DNA from: Malurus cyaneus samueli
Taxonomy: Eukaryota > Chordata > Aves > Passeriformes > Maluridae
Length of the DNA stretch: 64,000 nt
NCBI GenBank assembly: GCA_009741485.1
Contig: CM019238.1
Location: 15,775,947 to 15,839,946 of the forward strand
Reading direction: 5' to 3'
The number at the start of each line of letters is the position of its first letter. Positions within the stretch are counted from its first letter, which is position 1. This document shows positions 50,995 to 62,153 of the stretch, piece by piece. The notes below the pieces were generated by a model. That model did no database searches. It saw nothing but the letters and a program-made list of their open reading frames with translations, and was not told where the DNA came from. The position numbers were made by a program, and so were the translations under genes.

Positions 50995-53900
50995 AATAAC
51001 TCTCAGGAGAAAATGCTTTCTCCCAAGACACTATATAATATCAAATTTATTAGACTGAGCAGAGAAAAGGAATAAAATACTAATGGCAAGCTGCTGGAGA
51101 ATGAAGTGACAGAAAGGAACAGAATGAATAGAGTGTAATGCATTAGGGCTGCAGCAACATCGTGACCATTAAGCTGAGAAATGTCCATTTACAGGTTCCC
51201 CAGACCACTACAGAACCACAGCTCTGTACTTTAATAGCCTTGTGAAAGAGGATGGTCATTTTTAAAGGTGTTTAAAATAAACTGACAAAATCCATAAACC
51301 ACTCTGATGACTCAGAATGATTTATTTTGATAATTTAGGGCTACATAGGTGTGCTCATGTTTATTTTGAGTTCAAATACTGACAAGTTCTCTTGGTGTCT
51401 CTACAGACACTCAATTGGTTAAATGAACTTAACAGCAATTCTCTTCAATTATTAATTTGAGTTTAATCTTTCATTACTTTGGAGAACAAACCAGAAATAG
51501 AAGACTTCATCTTACAAGGGGCCTCTAAATGATACACTATGAATGAATGCCACTGGCAATAAAGCCTTTTCCTCCACCATGAGCACCTTGAGAGGACAAA
51601 GAGACAGCAGCACATCAGAGAAATGGGAATAAAGCTAGAGAGTGCTGACTTAAAACATGCATGGAACTGAAAGGTCATATTTTTCCAGCTTGGAGAACAG
51701 CAAATTTGGAAAAGCGATGGCAAAGTACAAATGCACCAAAACTCTACTGATACCAGAATACTCCAGATGAAGTTTCTCTCACCCAGGAATACAGCACATC
51801 CACCACAGAAATACACTGTGTGTGACTGCAATGAAATTATCTGACACTTCAAACCCATAACTGTGAGTCAGTGGCACTCATTCCCCTGATTTTGGTAAAA
51901 TCTCACCCCAGCTCAAAGAATTCAGAAACGTCTCTCTCATGTGTGAGTCCTACACAAATTCAACCTTCAACCTTCCTGAGTGCAGGTGAGAACACACGAG
52001 TGTAAGAATTCCATGATGTTCTGATGCACACACTCAGGTGTGAAACCAGTTCTGAGATGGGAAATAAAACTGATAAATAGAGAAGCTGCCTCTCTGGAAG
52101 GAAAAGTCAGGACTGTTCTACTTTTGCTTAGTCTTTCAATATGATTTACATCTAAGAGTATCTATTAAAAACCCTGTTGCTTTTCTCTTTGATCTAGAGG
52201 TGTCAAAGAAGCATAAGTTCTAACACAAGGCTTATTATTTCAAAAACCTGAATCTCCTTTGAATGCAAAATCAGATAGACTGACACCTTTTTTTAATGTA
52301 TGACAAAAATGCTGTATATTAGGAATTAAAGAGATCAAGACAATTGACAGTACGACTACAAAGGACTGGTAAATCAATAGAATGAATGAAAGGTTTGAAA
52401 AGGAAAAAAAAATCCACACTTCTGTTTAAACTAATGTGGCAGACAATGCAGTAGGGAACAATAGAATCAGCTGAAACACAATAAAAAAGTGGCTGCACTA
52501 TTAAAGAATGAAAACTTTTGAGGGTATCAATTAATGGAAAAGGATGGTTATCCAAAACCAAATCAGAGATTTTATTTTAAATTTTATTACAGGACTCTAG
52601 AGAACAAAAGAGACCTGACCATATCCAAAGATCAATGGAGTAAGTTCGTGAAAGCCCAGATTACAGAGCTGAGTGAAGTTTTGTTGGTGAAAACTTAGTG
52701 AAGAATGAAGGGCAAGCACACAGACATCACTGTCATTTAACAATGTGTAGTGGAGATGACACAGTTAAAGTAGTGAGAGTTTATAAGGGTCAATTAGTAA
52801 ATTAATACTCATTAGACTAAATGTTAAATAAAAGGCTTGAACCAGAGCTCATGAAATACCATCAAAAGAAGTTTAAAATTCTCCACTGACATCTTCAATG
52901 CCCAACAGTTTTTTTCCTAAGTTCCTTAAAAAAAAACTCTGAAGTTGAAATTGCTTTAAGAGTCCCTGGAGAGTCAAAAGTTTATTCCTAACCCACTCAA
53001 ATTCGTGCAAGGTTGTCACTGATGCCACCCAGAAACACAAAGCAGGGGTGACACTTTTGCTCTGCACGGTGCCTGGAATACAAATCCTTACACAGGATCC
53101 TTCCAGAGGGTTCAGTGCTCCTCACTTTCAATATCGAGCTGTTCACAGAGCTCTGCCACTCAGCAGAGTCAATCAGGCAAGCTTTCAGCATTCCTTCAGT
53201 CAAAAAACAATAAACCAAAACAAATCCCAGGAATTCGCTTTCCTAAACTGGATCCGACGGATTTGGAGGCCACAGAAGCAAGACAAGGACAAATGCAATT
53301 TTTTTTTTCTCATTCTCATACTTTTCTTATATATTTATGCAACTATTAAGATGAGTGAATTTGGAAATGTCTTCCTTTCCTTGGTTTGCCTGACACACAT
53401 GACAGATCCGTCTGGATTCTGCTCATCCTTCCTGCACTCCCCCGACACACACTCTGCCCGTCCTTCTGCTGATCAGTCACTTGGAATGTGACCCAAAATT
53501 GAACATTCTTTGGAAAAAGCTTCCCCTAAAGCACACTCACGTACACATAAGGAAGATTCGTTTTTCTTTCATTACACCAAGGCCTGGATAGTTCACCTAC
53601 AAACTAATAACCTTTCTTTCCCATGGCAAAATAAATAAACCTGGAGATACCAGGCAGAACATTCCCAGAATAATTGAACATTTTTTTCCCTTTTGAACAT
53701 TTGTCAACAAGCAGGATTATTGCACAAAATAAGTTTCCTTGACAGAATGATTTCAGCTTTTGAGAAAATGTATTCTGTCAACAAGACAGAGTAAGGACTT
53801 GACAAAATAATATGTCTGAACTACTGAAGTGTTTTGAGTTTTCTTCTCAAGCATAACAATGAGAGATTGTGAGTGTGTGTGTCTGCACAAAGTCAAAACT

Positions 53901-56686
53901 AACTCTTTTGACATGATGTGCATGATCTCTCCTCGGGTGTCAAAGTCAAGGACGAGGTCTGAATCCTCTCTAATATCTTCATCGAATGAGTTTTGGCCAG
54001 AAACGCCCGGCGCTCACAGAGACCGACCTCGGCACCCTGAAAGCCCCTCCCAAGACTAATAATTAGCAAAATATTAAACAGTAAAGCCAAAGGACAGTGA
54101 CTGCCACAGGATATAAATAAATAATTCATAACAAAGCAGAAACACCCCAACATTGCTCAGGAAGGGTCTTTAGGTGTGATGATAAGGGTTAAGCTACTGT
54201 CCTAAGAATTATCCGGAGGCAGAGGCGCTCCTGCCTTCCCCATCTCCATGGGCTCTCTGCTCCAGCACTCAGAACATTTTTGCTGAAGCTGAACCACATT
54301 TTATGAAAACATTTGCCGGAATAACTATGGGGACAGAGGGAGAAGAGGGAAGGCTCCAGCCTAGGGTTTCCAGCCTCATTGGTTTGTGATGAATTCAGCT
54401 TCTTGGGAAGGGAATTCTGGCAATAAAAACGTGCAGCACACGTTTCTAAGTCAAAACTGAGATTTAAATACGTCACTGCTGTCCTCACCACCAGTTCTAT
54501 AGTGTGTGCCAGTAATTTATAGACACTGATATAAAAGTACTCTGTTAGAGCCAGCACTGGAGAGGAGCTAATAAAGAGGAGGGGAAAAAAGGAAAAGTAT
54601 TATTTACAGCATGGTCTGCCTGCACTGGAATGCAGGCAATATCAACATTTTTCCCTGAGATTTGTGCTGCTGGATATCCTGTATGTTCCAGTGAGGGGAG
54701 GAAAAAAAAAAAATAATCGAAAAGCAGAGACTGCATCTGTCAGCTCTACACAGAATATTCTGTTTTCCTACAATTTCTAGAAACAACTTTCCAGGGAATT
54801 ATCTTTCATGATTTATTGCCCAAAATAATTTTGATACTTAATGGGGAAGTTCATATTTATTTGTGGTGCTACAGTGACCAATAATATATTTTTAGAGTCC
54901 CTCTAGACTATAAGATAGTTGTCAAAGGTTATTGATTTCCCCACTTCTGCCTTTGTTTTGATGTTAAATATTCATTTCCTATTGGCACCCTGCAAACTTG
55001 GGTTTAGGTTTTTTAAGGCTGACTGTGTTTTTTGGCAAGTTCTGTACTTACTAATGAAACAGTCAAAAGCAAAATGAAATAGATATTCTACATAAAATAC
55101 TCTGGTGGTGGTACAGGGGCCATTTATGGAGTCCTCAGTGTATTTTTCATGCCTGTTGTTCAGCTGAAATAATTTGATCAAATAATAAAATGATGACAGG
55201 AGTATGGGCCATCAAAATCCAGGTATGACACCCTTTACCCCTTGGGGACAAAGTCTTGATTTTAATTTCTGCTCTCAACAATCTTACCAAAACCTCCTGC
55301 TTGGTAACAGAAGCACTGGGACATCATTTTCAAAGACAGGCACTGGACATAATTGACATGACTTTAACAGTTGAGTAAAATGAAATTATAAGTCTTTTTT
55401 TGGAGAAAATATAGACTTAAAAATTGTCCAGTGCAGATATTATTTAAAAAAAAAAATGTTGACACCAGTAAAACAAGGCCCAACAATATCTTAATAGTAG
55501 GAAAGAATTCAGAGGTGTCAAGGTCTGTTTTTACCATTGCATATATGACCCCCCATAGTAGATTCAGAATGCGAAATTTGATTTCTGGCTCCGTAAATCA
55601 ATGGTGACTGTGCAGGAACTACTCCTGGAGCATAATTAAAGAATTAATGTATTTATGTAAGAAACCAATTTGCTTTTTCTTGTTTTCCCTCTTCCTTGCA
55701 GCGTGATGAGTAACCTTTGTGTCCATATATCTTTTTTGGTGTAATTCATGAAAATCTCTCATGGGGCTCTTCTTTTGCTCTGTTTTGTGTTTCTCTGAGG
55801 TTTTTTTTTTTGTTCTCCTCGGTTTTCCCTGGGATAATTGGACCAAAACCAAAGCTGAACCCAGAATGTTTCACCAGAACTCACAGAGGTAAAAAAGTCA
55901 TGGTCGTAATATCATACAAATAAAATGTAAACCAACTGCCTGGAATTACTTCTTTTATACTAGGCTTTCTTGTAAAAAAAAAACCACAAAACATTGTAGT
56001 TGAAGTTGCTTTGATGACAAAGTGTTCAATAACAACTTAAATTTTCTGTTGAAAGGTTAATAAACCTTTCTGCCTTGTGTTTCTGTGCTCCCATATGGCA
56101 CAGTGAAAGTTCTGCTCATACATCTGGAGGGACATACATCAAACTTCTCCAACACCCACATTTCAACACAAATTCAGTGTGAGCACAGAAAAGTTATGTT
56201 TTCAGCACTCAATGATTGAAATGGTCATAATGCAAGGAAAACACAGTCAAATCACATAGGCAAAGAAATCAAGGAGGGAAGTCTTTATCTGTTCAACAAG
56301 CTATATTTTAAGACACTAAAAAGCCTCATGGAAATAAGCACAATAAAAAGAAAAAAATTAAGACAGGAGAGTGAGGGGGTGGTGTGAAATCCCTGACAAA
56401 TCAGAAACTAAAAACGAACGGGTCTTTACAGAAAACAACAATTTACCAACACTTCTGGTCCAATTTCAGCTCCATAGTTCGAGGGAGACCCTTCAGGCTC
56501 AACTCAAATAAAATCAATCCACCTTTTCAATGTGACATGAAAGATTAGTCCCAGTTAAGTTGGAGATGCTATAAGTGCTTCAGAGTGTGCACATGTATTT
56601 GTACATATAAATGTATATAAACACACCAACCTGCAGAAAAATAAGTGTATGTATGGGATATAAACATCAATTTGTGTCTTTACCAT
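50995..56686. other. Unannotated noncoding stretch
   Basis: Unique sequence with the hairpin at 53.74 kb and an A12 run at 54.70 kb. The frames at 51.46-51.86 kb (minus, 131 codons, ATG-led) and 53.05-53.49 kb (plus, 147 codons, GTG-led) show no known domain and are regarded as chance. Confidence 0.6.
53739..53781. repeat. Inverted repeat, 10-base arms with inner stem
   Basis: TTGACAGAAT (53,739-53,748) pairs exactly with ATTCTGTCAA (53,772-53,781). Inside, TTTC (53,751-53,754) can pair with GAAA (53,764-53,767), giving a 43-base imperfect hairpin with a 9-base terminal loop. The decamer TGTCAACAAG also occurs directly repeated at 53,702-53,711 and 53,776-53,785, the second copy overlapping the right arm. 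No known RNA family is recognised. Confidence 0.8.
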
Positions 56687-56743
56687 GGGCTGGAACTACA
56701 GGATCTTTAAGATCCTTTCTGACCCAAACCATTCAATGATTAA
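56687..56743 (+). mobile_element. CR1 LINE 3'-end fragment
   Basis: The sequence GGGCTGGAACTACAGGATCT, then TTAAGATCCTTTCTGACCCA, then AACCATTCAATGATTAATGA matches the final ~55 bases of CR1 (GGTTGGAACTAGATGATCTTTAAGGTCCTTTCCAACCCAAACCATTCTATGATT) with scattered substitutions. The tail is decayed from ATTCTATGATT to ATTCAATGATT. Nothing upstream is recognisable as CR1, so this is a very short 5'-truncated copy. Confidence 0.8.
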
Positions 56744-57207
56744 TGATCTTTGAAGGAACATGTAGAGATAGATAAATCTATATCCAGCAAGGCCCTTATC
56801 ATTACTTTATAATTCTTCCTAAAGTTTTGCATTCCCCATTCACTGCCTTAAAGGAAAAGGACCCAATGAATGGCAGATTCAGTAAAAACACATTATACAC
56901 TGATCTTGCATACAGGATATGACATCTGAACAACAACAATAATAAATTTAAGGATGTTTGTAACTTTTTAAGTAAATATTTTGAAGCAGGTTAAACTTTC
57001 ATAGACACAAAAGCCATCAAAGATCACTCAACTCCTCTGCAAATTTTTTTTTGCTGTTTTTATTTGTAAAATTCCCTCGAGTTCCCGTAAGTGGCACTTT
57101 GGCAGCTTGTGTTCTTAAAGCCCCCAGGTTCCTAGAATCTGAGATCAAAAGATCTTTTAAAGACAGCAGGTGCTGGAAGCTTTTAATATAAAAGATAATG
57201 GAGACAT

Positions 57208-57249
57208 TAAAAAAAAAAAGAAAAACAAAAACACCCACACCAAAAACCC
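57208..57249 (+). repeat. A+C-rich low-complexity tract
   Basis: TTAAAAAAAAAAAGAAAAAC followed by AAAAACACCCACACC. No retrocopy precedes it. Confidence 0.8.
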
Positions 57250-57874
57250 AGCTGCTTTACACCCTTTCCAGCTCTGCACCTCCCGAGTCCTGTGAGCAGG
57301 TTGATCTTTGACACAGCCTCAAGCTACTTTTATTGTCAGAAGTTAAGGAAAGAGCAATGGACAACCTGCCTTACCCCAGGCTGGGGTGCAGAGGGGTTTG
57401 AACTGCAGCAAACACGGTGCAAATCAGGATTTCTATGAAAAATAAATCAGGGCTCCTCAACACTTTTCTCCTTAAGAGGAAACAACAAAGGATACAGACA
57501 CAAAAGTGAATATTAATCTCCCATTTTAGCTTTGCACTGATAAGGTGCCACAGAGGAAAGGGAAATGATACAAGCTGGTGCAATCAGGCGAGTTTGTGCT
57601 GGCACAGGAATGGTTTTCTCATCATTTCACAGAAGAGGATTTGTGTCTCTGGATCCAACCATGGTCCAATGATCCAAACATTGCTGTGGAATGCACATCC
57701 CACCAGTTGTGTGTCACAAAGGAGCCCTTTGAACACCCCATCCTAACCCAACACTCAGAGTGGGGCTCACCTGAGTCTCCCTCTATTTGTTTTCAATTTA
57801 TTTCCTTTTGTACTCACGACACATCTCTGTTCCCAAATGACAGCACAAAATTTCTGCCCCAGCACAGCAGCCAT

Positions 57875-58000
57875 TGAAACAAAAAAAAACAAAACCCAAA
57901 ATGAAACCAAACAATACCTCACTCTGAATATTACCTATTAAACAAAATAACAAACCTGCAAACAAGCAAAAACCAGAGTAATTGGAAAAAAAATAAAAAA
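57875..58000 (+). repeat. Extended A-rich low-complexity stretch
   Basis: About 125 bases are strongly enriched in A with CAAA/AAAC words and several A8-A9 runs. It contains no unique coding-like segment. Confidence 0.75.
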
Positions 58001-58645
58001 GCCTAAATAGCTTAGTAGCTATCTACAAAAGTCTTAAATACTCCAGATGGATTGAATCATTTTTAGACAAAACTTCTCTTTGTATTCTCACCCTGCAAGG
58101 TAGCAAAACAATATATTAATAAATAAATCCCTCCAATATGTACAACAATCCCTATGCTAAGATAGCTTTCCTGTTCGTTTTACCTTAGTCTGACATTTTG
58201 CAGCCTCTATTACATCTCTATACTGCACAGAGAGATAACACCTTGTGAAAATGAGAAGATCCAAAGGAGTATTTTTCATTGCCTGTAAGAAATAAAGCAA
58301 CAAACAGAACTGCAAACAATAAAAATTCTCTCCAATAAAAGCGTTTCTCTGAGGTGTTAGCAACATGCAACTCAAAGCAGAGGAAAATAGGACATTCATT
58401 CAAAAAAAAGGGAAAACAGCTACATGTCCTGGATGATATGAAAGCTCTAACTTTGTGTTTTCAAAAATCTCAACATAGCAGCCATAAATCCTGTTGTTTC
58501 ATTCCAAAGAGAGGAAAACTTGCATGCAAAGATCCCTTCCACAACATCAGCATCACGTCCAAAGACACCTGACACTTTGTCAGAAATACCTTTTCCCCAA
58601 AAAGAGAATTTTTTTTTTCCCTCCAGAAGCTGGGAAAACACCTGA

Positions 58646-58665
58646 NNNNNNNNNNNNNNNNNNNN
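58646..58665. other. Assembly gap (20 N)
   Basis: Twenty consecutive N characters interrupt the sequence between CACCTGA and TATCATTTTAG. The true length and content of the gap are unknown. Any open frame running across it is not real evidence of coding. The A+T-rich, T-run-containing flank (TTTTTTTTTCCCTCC at about 58,610) may explain a local assembly or polishing failure. Confidence 0.99.
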
Positions 58666-59310
58666 TATCATTTTAGAAAATCTACAGAACACGAAGAAAA
58701 TATATTTTATTTCAGTCCTTCTGCTTGACAGCTTTCCTGAGCTGGCCATCTGCATCAGCCCTGTGTGCCTGCCAGCTGACAAGTCCCATTTGTTGAGCAG
58801 ATAATTGCAGCTGTTTTATTTTCCCAGTAACACACTATCACCAAACACAAGAGCGTTCCTCTTCCTTTGGATATGTTCTTCAATATACAGAGGGCAGTGA
58901 ATAATAGTGAGAACTGTTTTGGCTGACAAGCAAAGCATGAACGTGTCACATCAAATAGTTTGTCTTGCTCAGTGCTCCTTCAGAGCAGATAACATTTGGC
59001 TTTCATATTTCACAAGGAAGATTTGCAGAGACAGCTACCAATAGGTTGCATTTCAGGTACAACTTATTAAAAAGTTTTCTTCGGGGTTTTTAAACTTTAT
59101 TTTGTAAGGCTTTAAATCTATACTAAGAAATATTTAGAAACTGCAGCTTTTTGAAAAGAGCAGGAATTTGAAAGTTGAGGGTGTTCATTGCAAGCAGGTT
59201 GTGGTTTTCTGGTCATAGATATTTTCCCTCTATAAACACAACAGTGTTTTAAATGGGATATTTCAATATCAATATCCCTGGAAATGATCTTTAATTACCT
59301 TGTGTTTAAA

Positions 59311-59457
59311 TGATAGAATCACAGGACGGATTGGGTTGGAAGGGAGCCTGAAGCCCATCCAGTGCCATGGGCAGGGACACCTCCCTTTGTCCCAGGGGCT
59401 CCAAACTCTGTCCAACCTCACCTTGGGCACTGTCAGGTCTGGAGCAGCCACAGCTTC
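59311..59457 (-). mobile_element. CR1 LINE 3'-end fragment, reverse orientation
   Basis: On the plus strand it starts with the reverse-complemented tail GATAGAATCACAGGACGGAT, then 'TGGGTTGGAAGGGAGCCTGA', 'AGCCCATCCAGTGCCATGGG', 'CAGGGACACCTCCCTTTGTC', 'CTGTCCAACCTCACCTTGGG' and 'GAGCAGCCACAGCTTCT'. The blocks are in the order expected for the last ~150 bases of a minus-strand CR1. The part where GGGATCCAGG normally precedes the CAGCCACAG block is shortened, so a small internal deletion is likely. A small 8-base-arm inverted repeat (GGGATATT at 59,255-59,262 and AATATCCC at 59,271-59,278) lies just outside the element. Confidence 0.9.
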
Positions 59458-61847
59458 TGTTGTTTCACAGAACATTTGACAGTTTTTGCCACATAACCTG
59501 TGAGCAGTGTCACCCTGCACACTCACAGGCTGGATTTTACAGACACCTGCAGGAATCTGGTGAATTTTCTGTCCCCAGCATTCAGAGCTGAAGAGCAGAA
59601 CTCCCCCAATCCCAAAACCTTGCTGGCTCTGACACCCAAGATCTCAACACAAAACCTCTCCTGTCCTGTGACCACCATGGACTAAATGAACTCCATTATT
59701 ATTTTGTGGACATTTAACAAATATGTCACAGAACTGGGGTCTACAAGTCTGACATACTGATATTTCCTTTGCCCTTTCTCGGGCATTGCAGAGCCCTTGC
59801 TTGGGCCTTATCATTATTTGTACAAGCCCTGATAAACCATTTTAGGCAGCTGAATTATCCCCAAAATGGTAACTTTTTCCATAGGGTTGATTTTTAACTA
59901 ATTCTTTCCTGAGCCCCTTGACCATACAATGGCATAAAAGTCAGTGCAGCACAGGGCTGACAGCAGATGGGAGAAACACACCCTGAGAATTAGATTTAGA
60001 TCAGTTTGTATTTTCATTTATAAGAAAAAAACTGATAAAAAATGATTTCATATCAGACTGTGGAGCAAAAACTAATTTAAAATAAAATATTTTGGATGTG
60101 ATTGAAGAAATATTTAAGTTGAAACAGGAAAGTCTCTGTATTTGCAGAGCACTGGGGGAAAAAGAAGAGCTAATCTGTTGGCTCGTGGTATTGCTTGAGG
60201 ACCATGATAGAAACATTCCAGTTTCAGGGCAGGAATGGTGCAGATTCTATTATTTCAAGGTCATTCAACTGCACAATCACGGTTTTGTTCATCAGAATGG
60301 GAAGAGAATCAATACTGCACATGAAGAAAGTTTTGCTGCTGCACAGAATGGATTTAAAGACTGTCCTCAATTGGAGCAGCTCGTCCTGATGGTCACTTGG
60401 ACTGCTGGACAAAGCAATTCCTTCTCCTTCAGCTTTGGTTACACGTGCTGGATAATCGACATTGGCAGAGGTGCCAAGGGATATTTCTGGGGGTTTAAAC
60501 GCTCGAAGCAAAAAAGAATCTTTAAAGAATAAATCTGCAAATGTGCCGGAGCATTAGAAATTACAATGGCCTGTCACTTCAGATGTGGAAATCGATAATT
60601 ATTCAATAACAACCCCACACTCGTGGGGATGAGAGTCCTGACCAGAATGCTGGGTCTCACAATTTCCTATAAAAAAAGGAATGGGATCTGAGCTGTGGCT
60701 TCTCACCTGAAGTGAAGACAAAGAGGAGCTAAAACGATCAGAATGAGCTGCTGCACATGAAAGGCTTAGGGCAAGGAGTCCCAAAGTCTAAAATCCTAAA
60801 AATAACAGCCAGTTTTGGATAAACCACATCTCAGACATGAGCTACAGGTCACCACAGCAGCCAGGGCTGAAGCAGCCCCCTGCAAACCTTGCTTTTATCA
60901 GTGTAAATGCCCTTTACACCATGTCCCACTACAACCTGTAGGGTTGATATGTGGGATTTGTTGCTGACTCACCTCCATTTTGCACCAGGGTAATTTAATT
61001 GGCTACAATGATGTGACAGCACCATTAGAACAGAAATAATATTCATTATGTAGAAACATTTAGGTTTATGACTCCTCCCCTTCCTAAAATCAATGCAAAA
61101 ATTCATCCACATCCTTCTGTCAAATACTGTTCTACTCAAACTCAGAATTCAATTTTTAAAAAATACCTTTTAAGTCCATATTTTCTTACTTTTTACTTTG
61201 TTAATCGATCATTTATACCTCAGTGCTATGTCTTTATTATCCCATTATTTCATCACCACTGATTAGCAAAGGAAAGTTCCACTTTGGCTGCAAAGAATTA
61301 TTGTTCACATTTGTTATGCAAAACTTTTAATTAATGGTTTTGATTTTATTTTTATCAAAATTAAACCTATCATGAGTTAGCACATCAAATTCCACACACT
61401 ACCAGCTTAACACTAACTCTGAAGTCACTAAAATGTGGGCACATGCAGCAGTGGGCAAAGAGGTTTCTTCACCTTCATATTGGATAGGTCAGGAGCTTTC
61501 TATAAAAGTGGAAATAGAGCTGTGTTCATTAATATAACTTTTAAAAAGTCTTTTTCTGTAATTCCATGGTTCTGTGATTTGGAGAGCCATAAAAGAAATA
61601 AATCTAATGGTGCATACCCAAAAAAGTGACACAATCATAGTATTAAATATCAGTAATTACTATTCAGCAGCAGCTTTTCTAAATTTCAATAAAAGTTCAC
61701 TTTCTTCTTTGACTGTGGGCTTGGTAATACATTCAAATTTCCTTAGCATTTATTTGGTGCTTGAATGATTGAAAATATAAATATTTGTTTTAGAGATTAT
61801 GCATATTAATAGTTATTTAACTTAAACCAACAAAGCCTGGAACTGTG

Positions 61848-62153
61848 GCCTTCCAGCACCTGAAGGGAGTCCACAAGGAAGATGGAGAGAGATTTCTACA
61901 AGGACACAGAGCGACAGGACAAGGGGGAATGGCTTCAAACTGAGTGATTTCTATTAAATATCAGGGAGAAATTCTTCCCAGAGTATTGGAGAGGCACAGG
62001 GTGCCCAGAGAAGCTGTGGCTGCCCCTGGATCCCTGGCAGTGCCCAAGGCCAGGCTGGACATTGGGGTTTGGAACAGCCTGGGATGGTGGAAAGTGGGGT
62101 GGACTGGATGGGATTTAAGGTCCCTTCCAACCATTTTATGATTCCTTGACTCA
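61848..62153 (+). mobile_element. CR1 LINE 3'-end fragment, longest copy in the window
   Basis: It begins with TGGCCTTCCAGCACCTGAAG and continues through 'AAGATGGAGAGAGATTTCTA', 'GACAGGACAAGGGGGAATGG', 'CTTCAAACTGAGTG', 'AATATCAGGGAGAAATTCTT', 'GCCCAGAGAAGCTGTGGCTG', 'CCAAGGCCAGGCTGGACATT', 'GGAACAGCCTGGGATGGTGG' and 'TTTAAGGTCCCTTCCAACCA', ending in a worn TTTTATGATTCCTTGACT tail. It therefore covers the end of the CR1 coding/UTR junction (the CTTCCAGTACCTGAAGGG block) to the 3' terminus. The usual CCTGCCCATGGCAGGG stretch near the end is missing, an internal deletion of about 25 bases. There is no intact reverse transcriptase frame. Confidence 0.94.

Noticed and set aside
51463..51858. 131-codon minus-strand frame rich in Cys and Phe
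   Set aside because: It is ATG-led, but I recognise no motif, repeat or splice-bounded exon; the Cys spacing fits no known fold I can name.
53048..53491. 147-codon plus-strand open frame
   Set aside because: It begins with GTG, shows no family resemblance, and its C-terminal half is low-complexity Phe/Leu-rich sequence from a T-run.
60092..60532. 146-codon plus-strand open frame
   Set aside because: It begins with TTG rather than ATG, has no recognisable domain, and the antisense strand is also open over much of it; chance is more likely.
61558..61580. ATTCCATGGTTCTGTGATTT, similar to a CR1 terminal repeat
   Set aside because: The preceding bases do not match the CR1 3' region, so the likeness is confined to a short tail-like word.
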